A stretch of DNA of 64,000 bases from Chrysoporthe austroafricana (lineage: Eukaryota; Ascomycota; Sordariomycetes; Diaporthales; Cryphonectriaceae), in NCBI GenBank assembly GCA_001051155.2, contig JYIP02000006.1, positions 1,798,001-1,862,000 on the forward strand, given 5' to 3'. The position numbers and the translations under genes are program-made. Position 1 is the stretch's first letter, and every line of letters starts with the position of its first letter. This document shows, one piece after another, positions 21,601-34,200 of this stretch. Under the pieces are notes generated by a model. It had not been told where the DNA came from and made no database searches. It worked only from the letters and a program-made list of their open reading frames with translations.

Positions 21601-23550
21601 ATCGGGTCTCTGATCGAGCTCGAGTCAAGACAGGCAGAGGTCCAGCCGGCTCTCATCCCGGAGGCTTCCCCGGCCGGGCTGACAACTGTCGTATCGTTCA
21701 TTTGGCGGCCTTTTTCGAGTCAAGCGAACCCACTCCCTTCATTTCTCGGGGGGATCGCACGCTGCTAGCGGGTGTTATATTCTGATGTTCTGCTCCTGCA
21801 TGTCGCCCCTCGACAGCATCGCCGCGAACTAGTCGGTCAATTTTTGCCGATATCTCAAAGGATGGGAGAGACCGCGTTCGGACGATTCTGCGACCGTACA
21901 GCATCATCTTGGTTGGCAGCTTCCGAAGGATCCACAAGGAGCACCGACGAGGTACAGGCCACCATAGCATCCTGGCTGGCGGCCGTCACGTCGTCTCGCC
22001 TCGCTACGTCTTCCACCACGGGGGCGCCAGCTTGCAGCGCACTCGTTGGGCCTTGCAGGCAGGTAAACACTTTTCCAGATGTTGGGGGATCAGCATCTTC
22101 GACCGCAAGTTCTTACGCACCCGACGTCATATCTTGGCACGGACAGCCTCTCACTCTCTCCCCTGCCTATTCCTCACATAAGGAATCATGATGCGCTCAC
22201 TAAGCAGCAGCTGTTTCAGGCGCACCGCACTGCTCGAGACCAGTCTCGCATAGCATGGGGGCCCTCTGCTGGTCGCCAGGCTGAGATGACTACCCACAAT
22301 TTAAAATGTGCCCCTTAGGGTTTGCAGGCTTGCTGCAGCTATCTGGCATGATCTGCGCCGACCAGGGCTTAACAGCACCGGTAGTTGTGTTTATCTCTCC
22401 CAAACACCTGCGCTTAGTTGTGAGGAGATTTGGATCGTCTTTACTGGAACTTTCCACCTTCGCTGCGTCTCTGCTCTAGAGATGACTGGGGAAGGATGAA
22501 CGTTCTAACACGGCTGCTGCGCCGCGCATTGTGTCGAGTCCGTGCGCCTGAACCTCGCAACAAGCCACGGTGCGTCCAGTGCGGGATGGGGCAAAAGCTG
22601 GTCTCCCGCATCTTGGTTGCTGCGCTCGCGAAGCAGACCGTGTCGCAAGCTAGGGGATGGCATCTCGCACGACAGAAGCTCGTGCCACGCACTCACATTC
22701 GCCGAGTGGTAGTGGGTTGGCGATCCAGAGAGCAACTTACCCTGGCCAACATGCCCCCCTCCATGCACCAATGCATGTGCTCACCAGCGGCGGTATCCCG
22801 GCCCATACTGCCCAAACCTCCACACCCCCTGGCTTCAGTCAGGGATGGATAAGATCAACCGGGCCCCTTACCATCTTGTAGCACAGGCCTCTCTCTGGCT
22901 AGGTATATTGATTTGCTGTCGAGTCCGTATTGCTGCCAGAATCGACCAGACCATTTACAAAACCCTTTCGCTTCCTCGGATATCTCCCCCCCCCTCACGA
23001 ACTGTGATAGAGACGAGAATCGTGGGAGACCGTTCTCTCGTCTCGCTGTTGCAGACCGCTTCAGACTCGATCTACCCAGCCTTCGCTTGTGGCAAATAGG
23101 TCGAGTACGCGGACGGGCCTGTTCCCTCCCGTCTTCGACATTTGTTCAGGCTGGTAATTGCTTTTCCCGCGATCAGGGCTCCAGGCTTTATCTCCGCCAT
23201 ATCACCCAATCCCTCCTCTTTACGCCAGCAAGGGAGAACAGAAGCCGAAAAAACCTTGGGAATTCAGATCACCGACATCTCATTCTTCGCTTGTCAAGCA
23301 GCTCAGGCTGAGGGTCCTCAACACGCGAACGTGACCATAGTGACGGTCACTCGCGCACTGCCGCTGCCCATACTTGCCGACATCTGCTTAGGATCACTGT
23401 TCCTCGGAGACCGTCCAAATATATATCGCCCGACCTGCGACGTCGCCGACCAAAGTTCGGATCAAGCACTTCCTGCCGATGATTCGTAATTAAGACCGCG
23501 ACGCCCGACTCTTTTTCCATTCCGCGAGCGATCTGCGCTGCCAAGCCAAG
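18646..23550. other. 4.9-kb gene desert with short palindromic repeats
   Basis: No gene I can support. It holds an alternating purine-pyrimidine tract at 19743-19763, a C-rich run near 19830, a dense patch of GTAC/TAGTA palindromes at about 20530-20970, and pyrimidine-rich sequence in the last 600 bp that is probably the GPCR promoter and leader. A 92-codon minus frame at 20034-20312 is considered and rejected separately. Confidence 0.5.
20530..20970. repeat. cluster of GTAC-centred palindromes
   Basis: At least six imperfect copies of TAGTACC/GGTACTA-like words occur in 440 bp. Exact inverted repeats include TAGTACC-G-GGTACTA at 20536-20550 and CCATAGTA-TG-TACTATGG at 20857-20874. Further copies are near 20600, 20650, 20850 and 20945-20970. 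No transposon ORF is associated. Confidence 0.5.
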
Positions 23551-25180
23551 ATGTTGACTACGGATCTTACGGAGGCCCAGCTCAATATCTTCACGGTCCT
23601 GGAACGGGGAGCGTCGGTGGCTTCCTTACTCGGCTGTGTTGTCATCATTGCGACCTTTTGCTTATCCAAAAGTTTTCACAAACCCATCAACCGGCTAGTC
23701 TTCTATGCCTCGTTGTGAGTCTGCCTTTTTACCTCGTCCTCCTCGTCCACCGACGTTTCACGCACCTTCCTAGTATCGAGAATGGCTAGTGTTCTCACAG
23801 CACGTTCCGCTTATGCGCCTTCCACCGCTTCGCCTTGGGTCGACATGACCGCTGACTCTTGATCTGTACTTTAGAGGAAACTTGATGACAAATGTTGCAA
23901 CACTTATGGCGAGGACGTACATAGGTGACACCGGCTCGGCGGGCTGCCAATTACAAGCTTTCCTGATTCAAATGTAAGTCAATCCATTCAGCCATTGTGT
24001 CGTAGAGTCTCACTGATCCTGACGACCTACCTAGGTTCATGCCCGCCGATGCATTCTGGACGTTGGCCATGGCGGTGAATGTCTATTTGACGTTTTATCG
24101 CAAGTACGATGCTCAGAAATTACGGAAAATGGAGATCCCATATCTTCTGTGTTGTTATGGGCTGCCGTTCATTGTGGCCTTAGCATACATCTTTGTCAAG
24201 GACCCCAGCAAGGGCCGGATGTATGGCAACGCGACGATCTGGTGTTGGATCGAGCAGTCATGGGATGTTTGGCGGATAGCTACCTTCTATGGGCCTGTGT
24301 GGTGCGTCGCGTCGTTCAACCCCGAGTCTATCTTACCACCAGCTGACACGATTGCAGGGTGGTCATTGCTGTAACGTTCTTCATCTACATCCGTGCCGGA
24401 CGAGAGATCTACCGAAAGCACAAGCAACTCAAAGATCTGCACTACACATCTCATCACGAGCCCGAGCCCTTGCCGATGAACGATGTCTCCAACATCAAGA
24501 CGACCGAGGTCTCCGTGACCGTCTCTAACGCCGGGGAGGCCATCGACCTCTCACCGCTCGGCGGCAGCGTCGACAAGCACAACTCGATATCCGGGCATTC
24601 CCTCCGCGACCCCGCCGCGTATTCCGTCTCCATCAGCGCCAAGCCTCAGCCCGCGGCCGGATTGAGCCCCGTGGCTGCCACCACGAGCGCCACCGCGAGC
24701 ACCACGACGAGCCGGGTGAGCATGTTCAACGGGCAGACGCCGCCGAAGCTGCCGTCGCGGCGCAGGGTTATGATGGACGCGCACAACGCCGCGTGGAGCT
24801 ACGCCAAGGTCGCACTACTCTTCTTCACCGCGATGCTGGTGACGTGGATCCCCTCGTCCATGAACCGGCTGTACAGCCTGGCGCAGTCGGGTGAGATCAA
24901 CCTGCCGCTCGAGTACATGTCCGCGTTCGTGCTCCCGCTGCAGGGCTTCTGGAACGCTCTCATCTACATCATCACGAGCTGGAAGGCGTGCAAGGCCTTC
25001 CCCGATGACTTGGCATCGCGCTGGCGAGGGTCGCCGTCAGTGCCGGCCCCGGCCCCGAGGGTGACTGGGAGGGAGGAAAGGACTGGTGGCGGGGGCCGGC
25101 TGGGTGCGCTTGGGAAGAACAATGAGACGGAGAGTATGGAAGAGCTGGCCATCAGGAGCGAATCGGTCTCTTCATGTTAG
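23551..25180 (+). CDS. cAMP-receptor-like G-protein-coupled receptor
   Basis: Seven-transmembrane receptor of the Dicty_CAR class, which in Neurospora includes GPR-1 to GPR-3. It acts at the plasma membrane through heterotrimeric G proteins in nutrient or developmental sensing; the ligand is unknown. Exons are 23551-23714, 23875-23973, 24035-24301 and 24358-25180, giving 450 aa. Predicted helices are near residues 20-38, 48-66, 80-106, 122-142, 168-188, 325-345 and 360-384. C79 and C158 are placed for the usual extracellular disulfide. The third intracellular loop is very long (about 190-322), basic at both ends and Ser/Thr-rich. TM6-7 read TAMLVTWIPSSMNRLY and LPLQGFWNALIYIITSWKA, typical of the family. 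The tail is short and Gly/Ser/Glu-rich. Confidence 0.9.
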
Positions 25181-28100
25181 GATTGATATTTAATCTCGGA
25201 GGGAAGCACGCCACACCCTCACTATGTAATCTTCTATATACCCCAATTCAAAAGAGCGCACATTTATGACCATCATGCCTGCAAAAACAAACACTCATGC
25301 CCCGACCATCGTTGAGTGCGTTTACTGCACGATGCCTCCCTAACATCCAGCGTTGAGGCCTCAAAAGCTCTAAGGCCATCCATAAGGTCGTAGGAACAGC
25401 AGGCTCACGCGGGATGTGACCCCGCGTCAGCATTCCTCCCGTGGGCAGGTCGCTCGAACAGGTGGGTTACATTACCCTTTCCTACCCTTCACTCGCACAT
25501 CTTGTTCACGTTTCGTGCCTTTGACCCCTGCATGATGCACCGCATTACATAGCTGATCACACCGACCTTACTCACATAGTCCCTAGTGGGTAACCTACGT
25601 ATGCGGGTTGAGGCTCGGGTGCATGCACTACCCTTCGCGGTCGTCACATCTCTCTTTGGGAAGGGCCATTACTCCTTTGAGAACCTTAAGTTTCATAGGG
25701 AGACACCCAGTTGAAACATGGAGGATAGTAGAGCCTGCTGGCCTCCCAACTCCCGCACGCCGCATCGAGGGGGGGGGTGAGCGTGTGTGAGGGGTGGTCG
25801 CACGAGTCTGACTACAGCACCACTTCCATTCAGGCACGTCAGAAAAGAGCGAACGTGAATCCTGAGCAGCCCTCGCAGGGGCTATGAAACCACCTCTCCC
25901 CTCGCTCGTAGCACTTAGTTGGCTCTTACATGAAATCGGCGCAACATCACCTCGCGCCGAAGTTGACATCGCGGCCAAAATGCCGACTGCGGCTGTGTAA
26001 TGCGCCGTATTAGCCCGCGGTCACCGCTAATCCCTCTCAAGGCCGAGGAAGCGTTATGATAATCAGATCCCTATTAGGTATTTGCTAGCCTGAGCGCCTC
26101 CACTCTCCTCTGTTGTATACGATTTCGACTTCAGCGTGGACTGCCCCTCGGACACATCTCCCCAGTGAGTCGTAAGGCCCCCGCCGTCAACCCATATTGC
26201 CAGGTCGATGGTTGAGTTTGGTGTAGCATAGAACCTCTTGGCACACGGGTTCTCTCTTCCTTGTACCCGGGAGCGATGAGGTCGCTCTCCTCGCTCGATA
26301 TAGAGCCCCCAGGCGCGTATGTGGCTAACTGGGGGAGCACCGCAGTCCTAACCCTGGTGGGAGAGCTCGAACTGGCCCAACCTGACGGGCGACCTTACGG
26401 CCTCGAGACGACATCCGCTACGGAGTAGATGCTCCAGCTTGTCGGCGGTCACGACACTATGGGACCCGGTGGGCTGGCTGGCAGATCTGCTACCCGCCGC
26501 TGTCCCGTGGCGGGCACGTGGTGGGACCTTTGGGGTGGAGGACGATCGTCAGTCGGTGATGAGCCCCGGGCGAATCGCATGGCGGCGCTGGTGAGGGCGT
26601 CCTCGCAGTCCTCTCAAGCTCGGGACTGCCTCGGCCGATCAGGCGTATAAAGATCTACCAGCTCTGCTCAGTACTGAATAGTATCAAAATGACGATCCAC
26701 TTGGCTTTTGGCAGCAGGTATGTCCGTGTTACCCCCGGTCCCAACAAGTCTAAGAGTAGAAAGTATTATCTCGCCAAGTCCTTTTTTTTTCCTCCAAGGG
26801 GGGGTGGCTTCTGAGGTATACTTTCCTATTCGAGACGACCTCGCCTCGCCCCTGCATATTGACACATGGAGACCCCAGAAACCACAGGCAGATCGACAAT
26901 CGGGGCCCACCATGCTGACCCAAGGATATGGGAACTCTTGTTCTAAGTTCTTCCTACTAGTTGATTTGATCTTCCCTCTCCACGTTAAAAAAGTTTCCCC
27001 CCTTTTCCCCCTTGGCGAGCTTGTCTTCACAATGCTCTAGGATCGTGTCAGCCCTAGAACCCCGTCGACGGGGGACGCAACGGGATTTCCTCCTATCACG
27101 CGTGGTGCGGTGGCCCGCCGCCGTAGCCACACACGCACAATACCACATCGTGCCGCTCTCAGGCGGATGACAGCTGCAAGAGACACGCCCCGTATTCGAC
27201 TCCATGGGTTCGGCGGGGCTGGCTACCTACGCGGCTACGGATGCGCGGCTGCTGGGGGCTCTGCATGCTTTCGCGGTGGCACGCGTGGAAAAAGGCGTGG
27301 CCGACGACCGCTGGTCAGCGGCCTCGTCGCCCGTCGCAGCAGCGCGGAGATTAGCTGTACGTTAGCACGCACGCACGCCACGACCCATGCAGAGTCTCTT
27401 GGCGGCAGGCCTCTCTTGCTCAGCACGTCAAGCTGTGTGGGTCCCGCAAGCTAGCAGGCCGACCCTGTCAGGACGGACTCGTGGCCACGTCAGGGGAGGG
27501 AGTTCTCGAAGGATTGCGGCGCAACCCTGCTTCAGCGACCGATCCTTCGGGGCCCGAGCGGCCAACACGTGAGATAAGGGCCATGCTGGCGACAGACTGC
27601 CAGGGCAGGGCAGGGCAGGGCGGAGGCTAAATCTAGGTCGGGGAGTGGACAGGCTCGAGACGCCCCTGGTAGTGAGAACAACATGGTTGTGCGTGGAGGA
27701 CGCAGGTATAGCCGCACTACCGCGCTCGCATTTCTCGGACGAGAACCTGTACTTAGCAGTTGTTTCGACCGTCCGCCGGAGAAAATGGAGCCAAGTCGCT
27801 CCTGAGCACATTTTGCGAACCCTTTGCCATCGGACCCGAGTGGTACCAGATCTAACGCCGTGCGGGCGAGCCCCGAGGAGGAACATGGCCCATCAAGCCC
27901 TCCCTCCCTGGAGTCTGTCAAGTTGTATGATTGCCAACTCATTAGACTTAGACGGATACCAATACTCATACCAGAACCGGACCCACTAGTCCTTAAGGAA
28001 GATGGTCAGGCACCAGTGCCAGAGGCCTACTGTCCGAGCGTTTCCAATCTGACGCGTATAGGTGCCGGCTTCCCGCGTGTCTAGGAATGGGAAGGCGGAT

Positions 28101-28816
28101 GGCGCCCATGGTAAGTAGTTTCATCGAGATGCGCTTCTGAGACGAGCCATGAGACGTGGGCGAGAATGGCGTCCTCGCTGTGAGGAGGCCTGAGCGTCAT
28201 CAGTCCGTCGATGGGCTTGTGACAATGGCAGCCGGTCGACTCTCGTGGATGTTACATCACGATACCGGTCCAGTTCCTTTCGCGGGTCATAACGGCAGTT
28301 CAGAGCCGCAGGATTCAGCATCGGAGCGATGTCAGGTCGTCAGGGGCACTCTTGTCTGTGACGGTGTTGAGATGAACTCTTTGCCCTGGTAGTCACACGT
28401 TGGGAAAAGAGTGGAACATCACGGGAGGCGGCAGATATCCCAAACCGCAGCTCGATTAACTCGTCTAAGGTGCTGCCCTACGCGATGGGGTATTTCCTCC
28501 ACTAAGCAACTCCTAACGCCACTAGGCTATGCCATGGTGAATATTTGAGAGACAGGCTCATTAAGGAGCGATACCGAAGAAAGGGCAATCACTTTTGGGA
28601 CAATGCTGCAAGAATAAACAAAAAAAGACACGTATTTGACCGTCCATCCATCTGATTCACTCCTCCAAGGTGTTGTTGCCAGCGACACTGCTGCACCCCG
28701 CAAGGAACGTTTGATATGGGCGGACGCCCAGAGAAAATAGAAAGAGGGGAAAAAAGAGGAGGAAAGGAAGCAGAAATCCGATTTTCTGTTTGTCCGTCTG
28801 CCCGCCAAGAATGCAT
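25181..28816. other. 3.6-kb intergenic region without a recognised gene
   Basis: Open frames are short and overlapping. Contents seen: poly-T and G tracts near 26780-26810, and a (GGGCA)4 G-quadruplex-like run at 27603-27620. The stretch next to 28816 is the 3' flank of the methyltransferase-like gene. Confidence 0.5.
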
Positions 28817-31296
28817 TCACTCCTCGGAGGCCTTGCAGGCAGCGATAATGCTATACTCCCAGTAGGTCTTGCGCTGAACGCACTCGTCAACGATCTCGGG
28901 AATCTCCCACCACCAGTTGTCCCCGGTGACGAAAGAGCCCCATATTTCCTGCCACAGCAGGCGGCCGACCGTGGTGCGCAGCTCCTTGTTGACGGTGGCC
29001 CCCTCGGACTCAGTGCTGCCCTTGCTGCCCTTGCTGCCCTTGCTACGGGCAGAGGGCAATACCGCGTCGCTATCGCTGCCGTCGTCGCCTCCACGGCGGT
29101 GGCCGGGATAGGCGGCTAAGAACCGCGTGTTCGTAATGATACTGCCTTTGCCACGTAGCCTCGCCTCCTCGAGCCAGACAGGGAAGTTCCTGCTTGGGTG
29201 GCTGCCCCTGAACTGGAGCTCGAGGTTAAACACCAGGCTGTCGTCGATCCACCTCTGCAAGAGCGGGCCCATGGACCCGATGACGGGCCACGGGTCGATG
29301 ATGACCATGTGCAGATATCCGCCGGGGGCGAGGACGTGGTGGATGCCCTGTAGAAGCTTGGGGATCTCGGCGGACGGCAGGATAGAGGTCATGAGGAGGC
29401 AGGAGACAGACGAGAAGGACTCGGTAGCCAAGGCAAGCATCGACACCGAGATCGTGGGACAGACAATGGGGTGGATGTTTGGGTAGTGCTTGTGGCTGAG
29501 AGGCTCCGGCGAGAGGTGGTAGACCGGGGTGGAAATGTTAATCCCAGCCAGGTACGACGCGGTGGCTGTATTGTGACGGTCAGCAGGTAGGGCGAAGGGT
29601 CGACACATTGTGCAGAGACTCACCTGAGCTCTCAAAGAGAGCAAGAACCTTCTGGACGCTAGGCTTAGCAGCTGGCTTGGACATTTTGTCCTCCGGGGCC
29701 CAGATCGTCTCCATGTTGTAGAGCGCAGTCAACAGCCACCGCTTCCTCTCCATCTCTCGCTCCTTGTACACCAGGTAAGCATCGGTGACGCGCTGCGCAT
29801 CGTCACGACGATCATCTGAGTCCGGGTTCTGAACAGCAGTGAGGTCCCGATCATCGGCATTGCCGTTGAGATGCAGGAGGAGTACTTTGGGAGAAGCATG
29901 AAGCATGCGCTCTGTCTCACGCTGTACGTGGGCAAGATCCAGAGTGGCAGACGCGTGTTGGTCGGATGCCGCAACATCAAAGGAATCTGCAGGTACAGAG
30001 ATCGCCGACTCCGTTGGGCTGATGGCCCAGTCCTCTGGAGCCTTCCAAGTGCCAGGCTTGTCGGCTGGGCGCATGGAAGTGGGAGAGATGGTGGGTGCGG
30101 TCAGCTTGGGACGGATGCGTTTCTGGTACTTCTGCTTGGAGGAGCCGGCTTCGACACTCTTAGCATCAGAGCTCTCAGCAATTATAGGCAGAGCATGCAG
30201 CTCGTCGGCATACTTTTGAAGAGATGTCTCGAGGCCAGGGGGCAGGTGAACCACTTCGGAGAACTGGGTGGGTGTCTGTGAGGTGCTGTGGAATGTCAGC
30301 ATCAGAGCTTAGCCTGTGATCCCGCGGGCATTGCTTACAGTGACTTGGATGAAGAGGGTCTGGAAGCCGGGCGGTAGCCATCATCTTCAGCAGAGATGTG
30401 GACTTGAGACACAAGGAAGTCACTGTCCTCGTCGACCCGATCTCGGGTGGTGACCACAGTGGTTTTGGTAATCATGGAGCACCCATCACCGAGCTCCTGG
30501 AACAAGTTGGTGAGGCCTGGCTGGGGATTCGTTATATCGCAGCCAAAGAGGGAGCCACCAGGAGCACGTTCGTTCTCGTCAAGCTTACTGAAGACAGAGT
30601 CTGCGAAACCTGGCTTCCTTTTAGCCATCTTGCTCTCATTATCGCCCATGACGAATAGTGTAGGGTAAAGATTTGGTCATGGAATGGTTCAAAGCATCTT
30701 ACACAAAGAACTGCGCAACATGTATGCTAGGAACGTATGGAGGCAGTGATGTGCTTGGGATACTGCAAGGGAGTGAAGGCTGCAAGATTGGGCAGGTTGC
30801 AGACAGCTGAAGCTTGTGAGGTGGTGGAGGTTGCTAGGTAGACATGGTGAATAAACTCACTGGAGAAGCGCCTGGAGGGAAGTCCTCGGGACTCCTCAAC
30901 TCCACCTGTGTCTGGCTGTCGACTGCTGGATGATGCTGATGCCGCCTCGTCTTGAGGCTTCTCATCTATTGTCGGGGAGCGCAGCGACGAGCTTGCAACT
31001 GACTTGGCCTTGCCCTTGCTCGAGGAGCCACCCTTCTTGCGGTGCTTGCCGCCAAAGAAGCCAAACTGCTTGTCAACAGAAGACACAGAGCTGCGGACAG
31101 ATCCAGACGTCCATTTGAGATCCTGGTTCCGATGGTCCTTCTGCTGGTCCTGGTCGCCATCATCATCATCGCCATCATTCTGGCTTGTAATGTCCTTCTC
31201 GTCCTTCTCATTGCCCTTGCCCTTATCCTTCTGCTTCCTGGCTCGACGATCACCGACTGACTCCCTGTTAGGATCGCTCCAGTCAACGTCAAACAT
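28817..31296 (-). CDS. methyltransferase-like protein
   Basis: Proposed exons (minus): 30861-31296, 30339-30600, 29624-30285 and 28817-29565, total 702 aa. The last three joins are solid. Intron one (260 nt, acceptor TTCGCAG) is provisional, because an in-frame ATG at 30649 (MGDNESKMAKRK) could instead start a shorter gene. The N-terminus (MFDVDWSDPNRESVGDRRAR) is highly charged. The middle contains FSEVVHLPPGLETSLQKYADELHALP and KEREMERKRWLLTALYNMET. The C-terminal part has a Rossmann-like methyltransferase pattern: VLALFESS in the motif I position, SVSCLLMTSILPSAEIPKLL, then HHVLAPGGYLHMVIIDP. Motif I lacks the usual Gly-rich loop, so activity is uncertain. A Ser-Lys-Gly/Ser-Thr-Glu low-complexity insert lies near the end. 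The substrate is unknown. Confidence 0.75.
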
Positions 31297-34200
31297 CCTG
31301 GATCGATCGTCACCTGGCTGCTAGTCTGTGTGGCGATGCATTTGGACAATGTTGCCGCTGCGCTGGCGGTTGAATGTTTGTGCGTTACGTAGGGCAGGTT
31401 GTCAATGATTGGAGGGGTGTGTGCAACAACTGATCAATCGATCTGGACATCAGTATTGCCTTTACCTTGGCAAAGACCCAGGGATTTGTGAATCAGAAAA
31501 TAAGCTCCCAGCTGTTGGTCAGCCCCTCGTCAATTCGAAGGAGAAGAGAAGACCTACTTGGATTGTGGGAGAGGTGTGTTTCCAAGACCACAGGGACAAG
31601 AAGACGACAGTGGAATAACGATGTGACTAAAACGTGTCGTGACTCTGACCCAAATGAGGAACAGAGGATGGTCGACGAAGAAGCAATCTCAATGTACAGG
31701 TACTGTTGTCGGGGAAATCAAGTGACTCAAGACTGCAATCTGGGAACCGATGGTCTGAAGCGGTTGAAGGGAGGATTGGAGCGCAGGCACGTTCGTATGG
31801 AGTACTCCAAGATCTAGATTGACTGCGTTACCTTGGTGAGGAGAGAGTTGACAGACTAGACAAAGAACTGTAGAGCTCTTTGGGGGAGGAGAGGCAGCGA
31901 GGAGACAACAGGCAGATCTGCCTAGACTGATGGTTGCTTCTTGGACAAAGATTAGAGACAGATAACCATAAAGCAGTCTGAATATACAAGGCTGAGAAAT
32001 CCTTAGAGATATTGGAAGAGGAGCTTGAGCGTCCTTTGGTTAGGAGCGAACCTTGGACAACGGAGAGGAGTGCTTCAGCAATCCCCAGGGCTCGACTGCC
32101 TGGATGACTCTGAGATCAGGTTGTGCAAAGGACCCCGCACTGCATCGAGAAGCACAAGTTGCTCAAAAAGGCGCTTCGAAGGTCCGGAAAGGGAGTTTAT
32201 TGGTCCTGTAGCAAGCCCGAACATCGTGACCTGGAAGACTTTCCCAGTTAAAGGATGGTCCTGGCAATGCGATTTGTGCACAGCTCCAGAGACACTCAGC
32301 AGCCATTGCATCAACATTTTCAAGTAGAATTACTCACGGCTCCAACAGATCGATCAGTATGAACGGAGCCAGGGATAATATCAGAATGTTGTAACCCACT
32401 TTCAAAAGAAGTACTGGGAGTAGAGCCCAGAGGGTGCCAGCATCAGACTCACAGATTGAGAGACGACATTCAGATATCGGGATCCGCGTTTCCATAATTG
32501 GATGTCCGTTTATTCGTCACAGCATCACTATTTGTTGGCCCCCGGATGATCTCGTTCTAGAAAATGCGGTGGGACGAGAGGGAGAGTATCGACGGTACCG
32601 GCATGCAGATATAGAGACCTCTAGGGTTAGGAATTTCGCCTAGCTCATACGGCCATAAGTGTTAAGGTTATATAGCTGATTATCAGTCGTGAGGATAATT
32701 GTATCCTCAAATAATCTATCGATCAAGGCATGCTGCATCTTGAACCCTGCTCCTCGTCATCATATCTGTCAGGAGCCGTCACAGTCACAGCGATGAATTG
32801 CATCACGCGGACCGGACCGGACCGGACCACGGATGATTCATTGATACAATATGGTAATCTTCATGGTTTGGCTTGAGTTTGAGACTCTGCCACGAGCGTT
32901 GTCCTCCCCTGGCTGGATGATGACCTGCTTTGAATCACCGTAGCCCCTATGATTCACAGAATCGACAGCTCTGGACCTCACCATGGATGAAATTCAACTT
33001 GTTATTCTTCCCTATTTGCTCGTAGCTTAATATTCTGTTCAGCAATACTCACCGTGGCCCGCCTTTCTGTGATTGAACCACCTCCCTCCCCAACAACGCC
33101 GAGAAATACACACATCGCACAACCTCGGTTTCGCGCCGATGAATTGCGCGGGCTTATGGCCGAACGTGAGCCACAATCTCGCCCTTCCAAAGTCCGTGCA
33201 CCAAATATATCGAACTGATCAGGGAAGCCTCTGAGTACGGCTCCACTATGGACATTGTGTGTGTGCAGCAAGTATGGCAAGACGCCGGCAGCCGAAGCTA
33301 CTACCGAGTCCTGAGCAGAAGACGCCAAACCCGCCATCGGCTTCGCGAACCGAGACATCTACAGCATCCTGTGCCTAGGTCTCGTCATCTGAACCCGTCA
33401 ATAAAGTGGCTTTTGTGGCGCCGAGTACTGCATGGCACGGCGTACTTCTGCCAGCGCCACCCTACTCTTCCCGTCCCCTGTGCTTCATGGTCCGTTGTGA
33501 TGACCTGGGCGCAAGTTCTCTTCTTTGATCGCTCTTACAAGGCATCTGCAACCGAGCCAGCTTAGTAGCCTGTGTTTTTCAGCCTCGATAGAGGCTTAAT
33601 TTCACTACATCATCTCTTTCGAAGCGACGGCGGGCTAGCCTGAGGCTCGCTAGATGGGTGGCACCATTGGGATGGCTATTATCTCATGAAAGTCATACTT
33701 TTGAACAACACATCATTGGTAGAGAACCCGAGGCCACGGCCTCCTCGACATCTCGCTTCCTTAGATCCTGTATGAAGTCGGAGTGCACGGCGCCAATCTC
33801 TCCGACGTGCAGCACGCGGGCGAGAGATGCAAACATAGAGCGTTGATTGATTCCCTCTCACATCTTTCGAGTTCTGTGACACTCGCACAAGACATGGCCC
33901 TGCAAGTGCTCGGCTGAGCCCCCGCCAGTGGCAGGCCTCGGGTAGTTCATCCACTCAACTTCAACCCTTCGGACTCCACTGGGTCCTGGTCAATAGTCTC
34001 GTCTCGGACATGATGAGTTCGATTCCAAGTCAACGTGCGATAATGACATGACACAAGAACAAACGCGGCGGAATGATGCGTCGAGGGACCCGCGTGTGGT
34101 GCCTCCGAGACTCCATCACCAGCCAGCTGGCAGCAACATCGCGAGTCTGGCTGCCAATGAATTTCTGCAACATCTGCCGCACCATAGAGAGGCCGTCTGC

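Noticed and set aside
30647..30649. ATG (MGDNESKMAKRK) as the start of the methyltransferase gene
   Set aside because: Not excluded, but the upstream exon 30861-31296 is clearly coding and joins in phase at the good acceptor ending at 30601, so the longer model is preferred.
33002..33358. 118-codon minus frame
   Set aside because: No start context, splice partners or recognisable motif. Overlaps a comparable + frame.
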